In this document: one piece after another, positions 33,900 through 37,702 of the stretch
Position numbering within the stretch: the stretch's first letter is position 1
Layout: each line of letters begins with the position of its first letter
Assembly (NCBI GenBank): GCA_905480595.1
Contig: CAJQQY010000364.1
Span: 1 to 37,702, forward strand
DNA from: an uncultured Saprospiraceae bacterium
Lineage (GTDB): Bacteria > Bacteroidota > Bacteroidia > Chitinophagales > Saprospiraceae
Direction of reading: 5' to 3'
Length of the DNA: 37,702 nt
Notes under the pieces: generated by a model
Database searches by the model: none
What the model saw: the letters and a program-made list of their open reading frames with translations, nothing else
Told to the model about the DNA's origin: nothing
Translations under genes and position numbers: made by a program

Positions 33900-35042
33900 T
33901 CAATAACCAAATTGTTTTTCCAAAATCAAAAACTCCACCCTTCTATTCTTCTCTCTTCCTTCTTCCGTATCATTTGTTGCCATAGGTTGATCTTCTCCAA
34001 AACCTTTTGATTTTAACCGTTTTTCCTCAATTCCATTTTTCATTAAAAAATCCATAACAACATGCGCACGTGAGGAAGAAAGCTTCAAGTTGTAGGCGTC
34101 ATTTCCATGATTGTCAGTATGTCCGTGAATCGCAATTTTGATGTTTTTATTTTTTTGTAAAAAAACCAAAAGGTGATTCAACTCTTCAAAAGAAGCAGGC
34201 TTCAAAGAAGATTGATCAAAATCAAAAAAGATGTTTTTTAAAACGACCGGTTGATTTTTCTCAATTTTGGAAATATCGAAAACTAGTTTTTCCTCAGGTT
34301 TATCTCCTTCTTGCCAAACTCTCACATCATCAATTAAATAATGAGTATAAGCAGGAGTCCAAGATAAACCTCTGTACTTTTTAAAGGATTCCACGTTTGT
34401 ATTTTCATTGTTATAAAAATTTCCAATCGTTAAATAAATGAGTGGTTTATCAGGAACAAAGGTGCCTTCAATTTTCACCCATTCCATATTTTCTTGATTT
34501 ATAATTTCTGTATGATTGATTTGAGGTTGCTTTTCTATATTGTCCTCCGTCTCTTCGTAGAATTTTTTTTGAGAAAAATAAAACCCAATATTATTAGAAA
34601 CTAGTTTAGCTTGTCGATCTTTTTGAATCCAAAGTTCACAATAGGTTTTGATTCCTGGCTTAATGGTTTTTTTTAGTTTTACTTGGATGTATTCTCTAAA
34701 CGTTTCAGTATTTGTATTATGTAAATAAGTCATGATTCCCGCTACATGAGCTCCAGTTTTTGCGACATTACAATCTTTATAAACTTTCTTACATTCTCTT
34801 AAATATGCTTTTGGAATAATTCTTAAATCAGGTGTGGCATCAGAGGCTGCTGTCCAATCCTTTAAATTAGTTTGAAAAGAGAGGTAACCACTTTTATGTT
34901 CAAATTCAAAAGCGTTTCTTTTCGGCCCACGTAAAGGCAGGTTTTCAACAACTTCAAAAGAATGATTTGGAACTAGATTTTGAGAAAATAAAAAGGTAGG
35001 AGAAGAGAAAAATAGAAATAAGAAAAGAGAAAATAGCTTCAT
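33900..35042 (-). CDS. OmpA-family protein with N-terminal carbohydrate-binding-like domain
   Basis: The ATG at 35042 (MKLFSLFLFLFFSSPTFLFS) is preferred over 35072; both give a signal peptide. The 380-residue protein begins, after cleavage, with NLVPNHSFE, a common start of jelly-roll carbohydrate-binding-like domains (about 22-245, ending DDVRVW). The OmpA C-terminal domain follows (about 262-375): IFFDFDQSSLKPASFEELNHL, IAIHGHTDNHGNDAYN, LSSSRAHVVMDFL, GFGEDQPMATN and NRRVEFLIL. It binds peptidoglycan in the periplasm. It is flanked on both sides by REP-like palindromes. Confidence 0.86.
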   Translation of the reverse strand: MKLFSLFLFLFFSSPTFLFSQNLVPNHSFEVVENLPLRGPKRNAFEFEHKSGYLSFQTNLKDWTAASDATPDLRIIPKAYLRECKKVYKDCNVAKTGAHVAGIMTYLHNTNTETFREYIQVKLKKTIKPGIKTYCELWIQKDRQAKLVSNNIGFYFSQKKFYEETEDNIEKQPQINHTEIINQENMEWVKIEGTFVPDKPLIYLTIGNFYNNENTNVESFKKYRGLSWTPAYTHYLIDDVRVWQEGDKPEEKLVFDISKIEKNQPVVLKNIFFDFDQSSLKPASFEELNHLLVFLQKNKNIKIAIHGHTDNHGNDAYNLKLSSSRAHVVMDFLMKNGIEEKRLKSKGFGEDQPMATNDTEEGREKNRRVEFLILEKQFGY

Positions 35043-35088
35043 AATTTTTTTCACAAATAACGATGAGTTCAAAAAAAGTAACGTCCTC

Positions 35089-35118
35089 GCGTGTCACCGT
35101 TTTAGAACCGTGACACGC
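35089..35118. repeat. REP-like palindrome, family B copy 2
   Basis: GCGTGTCAC (35089-35097) pairs with GTGACACGC (35110-35118); after one mismatch the inner GTT/AAC also pairs. The segment CGTGTCACCGTTTTAGAACC parallels CGTGTCACAGTTTAATAACC near 33875. It lies between the proC stop and the OmpA start. Confidence 0.55.
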
Positions 35119-35127
35119 CAGGGTAGT

Positions 35128-35943
35128 TTATTTTAAAACCTTCACTCGTCCCAATTCTTCCGCACGATCGAAAGCAGCTTGAGCTCCAGCAATAATATCG
35201 TCATTCAATTTTTTATCATGGTAAGAAGCCATGGCAGCTTCGGTCGTTCCACCTTTCGACGAAACTTTAGCAATCCATTCCTCGCAAGAGAAATTATTTT
35301 TATTATATAAATCAACTGCACCTTTAAAAGTTTGACTAACTAAAAGTTCAGCTTCTGATTCATTGAAACCCATTCTTTTCGCAGCTTTCATCATTGAGTC
35401 CATGAAGTAAAAAACATAAGCAGGGCCGCTTCCCGAAATGGCAGTTGAAGCATCTATTGCTCTTTCGTTTTCAACATAAACAGTTTTGCCTGTTGTGTTG
35501 AGAAGGTTTTGAACCATGACTAATTCGATTCGAGTTACCTCATTGGAAGAAGTAAAAGCAGTCATTCCCATTCCAATTTGAGCAGGTAAATTAGGCATTG
35601 CCCGAATTACTTTTTTTACACCAAGTGCTTCGCAAATAGTTTCGATTTTTACACCAGCCATGATTGAAAGAAAAACTTGTTGGTCATCAACGAGAGGTTT
35701 TAATGTTTCAAACAATACATTTGCATCTTGTGGTTTGACCGCAAAAATGATCAAATCCGCTTTGGCAAAACAACCTTCTGGAGAGCCATAAACAGTTCCA
35801 ATATCTTTTTGTGAAAGGATAGCTGCTTTCTCAGGTGACTTCTCAAGAATCATCATATCCTCTTTGTTGGTGATGTGACTTCTCAAAAAACTTTGGGCAT
35901 ATGTCAATCCCATATTTCCTCCACCGATTACTAAAATTTTCAT
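35128..35943 (-). CDS. proC: Pyrroline-5-carboxylate reductase
   Basis: A 271-residue enzyme making proline from pyrroline-5-carboxylate with NAD(P)H. The Rossmann motif is MKILVIGGGNMGLTYAQSF (GGGNMG at 7-12). VKPQD lies near residue 70, RAMPNLPAQIGMGM near 115, and the dimer and substrate signature ISGSGPAYVFYFMDSM near 170. SSKGGTTEAAM follows near 228. The length is standard. No other proline genes are adjacent, which is common. It is monocistronic; the OmpA gene lies downstream beyond a palindrome. Confidence 0.94.
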   Translation of the reverse strand: MKILVIGGGNMGLTYAQSFLRSHITNKEDMMILEKSPEKAAILSQKDIGTVYGSPEGCFAKADLIIFAVKPQDANVLFETLKPLVDDQQVFLSIMAGVKIETICEALGVKKVIRAMPNLPAQIGMGMTAFTSSNEVTRIELVMVQNLLNTTGKTVYVENERAIDASTAISGSGPAYVFYFMDSMMKAAKRMGFNESEAELLVSQTFKGAVDLYNKNNFSCEEWIAKVSSKGGTTEAAMASYHDKKLNDDIIAGAQAAFDRAEELGRVKVLK

Positions 35944-36041
35944 TTAAATGTGATTTTGATTTTTACTAAAAACAGTTGGTTAGTTGTTTCTCTGTATAAC
36001 TTTTTTCTAAACTAAACTTAAATAGGTGACCATAAAACTTC

Positions 36042-36088
36042 CAACGTTCAGCGTCAAACGAATTAAAATCTAGTACTATCAAACGTTG
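36042..36088. repeat. Short intergenic repeat, family C copy 2
   Basis: A perfect 7-bp stem CAACGTT/AACGTTG around a 33-base interior. The left part, AACGTTCAGCGTCAAACGA, resembles the sequence at 20841. Confidence 0.4.
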
Positions 36089-36274
36089 AAATACAAATAT
36101 CGTTTCTTTTTAATTGCTTTTTTGTCCATGTTTTAGCTGAATTACAATCTCCAAATCTTGAATTTCTATTTTCCAAAAAGACTCCGATTTTCGGTTTAAT
36201 TTTTTTAAATTAGCTAGACTAAAAATATTCAACAGATTTTATACTAAATGAAGTTGTAAACGAAAATGTAAAAT

Positions 36275-36295
36275 GTTGGTCGTATAACGTCCAAC
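36275..36295. repeat. Short palindrome related to family C
   Basis: GTTGGTCGT, spacer ATA, ACGTCCAAC: 8 of 9 pairs. It lies 42 bases before the OmpA-family start at 36337, so it could also act as an operator. Confidence 0.4.
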
Positions 36296-36336
36296 GAGGA
36301 AAATTCATTCACCCTTTTTTTTATTAAAACAAAACT

Positions 36337-37206
36337 ATGAGTTTAAGAACCATTTTTCTACTAATTTTCACCTTGCTCTATTTTATAGTAGGGCATTGGT
36401 TGTACACCCACAATATTATTGGTATATGCAGCGGTGGTGAGAAGACTGTTGTAGTAGTTCCACCGGAGGAGGATCCTACTGATGACAACCTTTCGTCTAG
36501 CACTATTGCAGATGCAGATACAACTTTAAGTCCACTTTCATTTAACTGGTCAGATCGAACACCAATTATTTCTGATGGTTTTGATAAATATCAATCAGAT
36601 ATTGTTGATCAACTAGAAGATGATAAGGATCTTGAAATTACTGGCTATTATTTTTCAGATGAAGTAATTCCTGATGGATTCGAGAATATGGGAATGGCAC
36701 GTGCTGATGAACTGCGAAAGATGTTTAAAGATTTCATTGGTGAAGATCGAATTATTATTAATAGTAAACTGATAGATGATATAGATGGCAATGAATCTAA
36801 TGCTTTCGAAGCCGCAGAATTTAACTGGGTAACAAGGTCGAGAGTAAATGATACGACTATTCGGGAATTTGATGTAAATAATATTAGGATCAATTTCCCT
36901 TTCAATTCTTCCGACAAAGAAGACAGTAAAGAGATGGATGATTACTTGCCTGAATTAGCAGAATATCTACAAGAGACTGGTAAGTCTGTTCTTATCGAAG
37001 GACATACCGATAGCACAGGTGATCCTTTGTACAATTATGATTTAGGATTACAAAGAGCCATTAAAATTCGAAACTTGTTGGTCAAGTATGGTGCTGACAG
37101 AGATAAGATTTCGGTTGACTCGAGAGGTGAAAGATATCCAATTGCTTCTAATCGAACAAGAGAAGGTGAACATAAGAATAGGAGAGTGGAGATTACTTTG
37201 AAATAA
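36337..37206 (+). CDS. Membrane-anchored OmpA-family protein with two OmpA-like halves
   Basis: A 289-residue protein. The N-terminus is one uncleaved-looking hydrophobic helix (FLLIFTLLYFIVGHWLY), then a short Cys/Gly stretch and a Pro/Glu/Asp-rich linker (VVVVPPEEDPTDD). Residues about 67-170 look like a degenerate OmpA domain (SDGFDKYQSDIVDQL, LEITGYYFSDEVIP, NMGMARADELRKMF). Residues about 180-289 are a normal one: INFPFNSSDKEDSKEM, VLIEGHTDSTGDPLYNYDLG, LQRAIKIRNLL, DSRGERYPIASNRTREG and NRRVEITL. The inner-membrane-type anchor is unlike that of the two other OmpA proteins here. The membrane-coiled-coil gene at 37327 follows on the same strand and may be co-transcribed. Confidence 0.85.
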   Translation: MSLRTIFLLIFTLLYFIVGHWLYTHNIIGICSGGEKTVVVVPPEEDPTDDNLSSSTIADADTTLSPLSFNWSDRTPIISDGFDKYQSDIVDQLEDDKDLEITGYYFSDEVIPDGFENMGMARADELRKMFKDFIGEDRIIINSKLIDDIDGNESNAFEAAEFNWVTRSRVNDTTIREFDVNNIRINFPFNSSDKEDSKEMDDYLPELAEYLQETGKSVLIEGHTDSTGDPLYNYDLGLQRAIKIRNLLVKYGADRDKISVDSRGERYPIASNRTREGEHKNRRVEITLK

Positions 37207-37326
37207 TGTGTTACTGTTTTGTAAGTGTAAACAAGTATATGTTGAGTTCAGATAAAAATCGTCAACAGAAAACTTATACACACAAACACAACAACACTTT
37301 TTTAACTTTAAAAAAAAAATTAGACA

Positions 37327-37702
37327 ATGACTTTATCAATATATTTAGGAGTATTTTCTTGGTGTCCAAACTGCTCATTGTGGCTACTTATTCTTTTAGC
37401 TGGAGCATGGTTTTTAGGTTGGCTTTTTTGTGATTGGACTAGAGGTAGCCGTCTTCGAACTGAAGTGAATGGATTGCATGGTGATATCAAAAATTGGAAA
37501 AAGAAATTTACAGAAACTGAATCTGATTTGAAGCAAGCTAAATATGATCAAGAAAAATTGAGTGGTGAATTTGCAACGGTAAAATCAAAACTAGCCGATT
37601 CAGATTTGCGATTTCAAGCGATGGCAGATAAGTATGATGAACTACTTGAAGCTAAAAGTGGAAACGAGGAGGTAGATGTTTCCAAATGGGAAAATCATGT
37701 TG
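37327..37702 (+). CDS. Membrane-anchored coiled-coil protein, 3' partial
   Basis: The frame opens with ATG at 37327 and runs off the right edge (125 codons visible). Residues 1-40 hold a membrane segment with a Cys-x-x-Cys just before it (SWCPNCSLWLLILLAGAWFL), followed by WTRGSRLR. From about residue 42 to the edge the chain is a charged, heptad-like coiled coil (VNGLHGDIKNWKKKFTETE, KLSGEFATVKSKLADSD). Proteins with this plan in Bacteroidota often end with a helix-hairpin-helix or 'predicted 5'-3' exonuclease-like' domain; that part is outside the window. It lies 120 bases after the two-domain OmpA gene. Confidence 0.75.
   Translation, partial: MTLSIYLGVFSWCPNCSLWLLILLAGAWFLGWLFCDWTRGSRLRTEVNGLHGDIKNWKKKFTETESDLKQAKYDQEKLSGEFATVKSKLADSDLRFQAMADKYDELLEAKSGNEEVDVSKWENHV

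Larger units (their letters stand above)
35944..36336. other. 393-base divergent intergenic region with repeat-like hairpins
   Basis: Between proC (minus) and the third OmpA gene (plus). It contains CAACGTT (36042-36048) with AACGTTG (36082-36088), and GTTGGTCGT (36275-36283) with ACGTCCAAC (36287-36295), both hairpins of the GTTCAACGT-like repeat family. No coding sequence is seen and no clean -33/-7 pair. Confidence 0.45.

Noticed and set aside
1-37702. tRNA, rRNA, integrase, transposase or attachment sites
   Set aside because: No cloverleaf-like GC-rich segment, conserved rRNA sequence, or transposase or integrase motif was recognised on either strand by eye.

Overview
The window is AT-rich chromosomal DNA from a member of the Bacteroidota, most likely a Saprospiraceae-like or related gliding-type lineage. 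This rests on a type IX secretion (T9SS) adhesin with SprB repeats and a gliding-type C-terminal domain next to a PorP/SprF protein, a second T9SS cargo of the type A class, promoters with the Bacteroidota -7 box TAnnTTTG, three OmpA-family proteins and a recF-dciA pair. No rRNA, tRNA, CRISPR array, phage or intact insertion sequence was seen. Most genes look like ordinary chromosomal genes.

Layout. 1-3.3 kb: a class V PLP enzyme (cut by the left edge), an IscS/NifS-type cysteine desulfurase, and a convergent unknown membrane-anchored protein. 3.4-8 kb: a small Spy/CpxP-like lipoprotein, pyruvate dehydrogenase E1 alpha, recF plus dciA, and an OmpA-family protein, separated by strong bidirectional terminators. 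8-13.3 kb: a type II NADH dehydrogenase, an unknown two-helix membrane protein, an Hpt phosphotransfer protein with a possible decayed receiver upstream, an FkbM methyltransferase and a small secreted protein. 13.5-20.8 kb: the 2006-residue T9SS adhesin and its PorP/SprF partner. 20.9-25.5 kb: a small beta-barrel-like protein, a three-gene minus-strand operon (VOC protein, a protein with an apparent effector-associated domain 11, a divergent peptide deformylase), an overlooked small membrane-protein ORF and a DEAD-box RNA helicase. 25.7-30 kb: a front-end type fatty acid desaturase and a four-gene minus-strand cluster (tocopherol-cyclase-like protein, GNAT, esterase, GNAT). 30-37.7 kb: an FKBP lipoprotein, a T9SS cargo built of ten ~44-residue aromatic repeats, a single-cysteine thioredoxin-like protein, an OmpA protein, proC, a third OmpA protein, and a membrane-anchored coiled-coil protein cut by the right edge.

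The best candidate for something undescribed is the operon at 21.6-23.8 kb. Its middle gene has an N-terminal segment that resembles EAD11, an adaptor domain of Bacteroidota conflict and immunity systems, followed by a long helical region without a visible enzyme. It sits 12 bases upstream of a peptide-deformylase-like metallohydrolase with altered motifs. The EAD11 call is by eye and unverified. Other points of note are three families of short palindromic intergenic repeats, one of which appears to supply the -33 box of the cysteine desulfurase promoter, a small membrane-protein ORF with no ordinary start codon but a good terminator, and the ten-repeat secreted protein.
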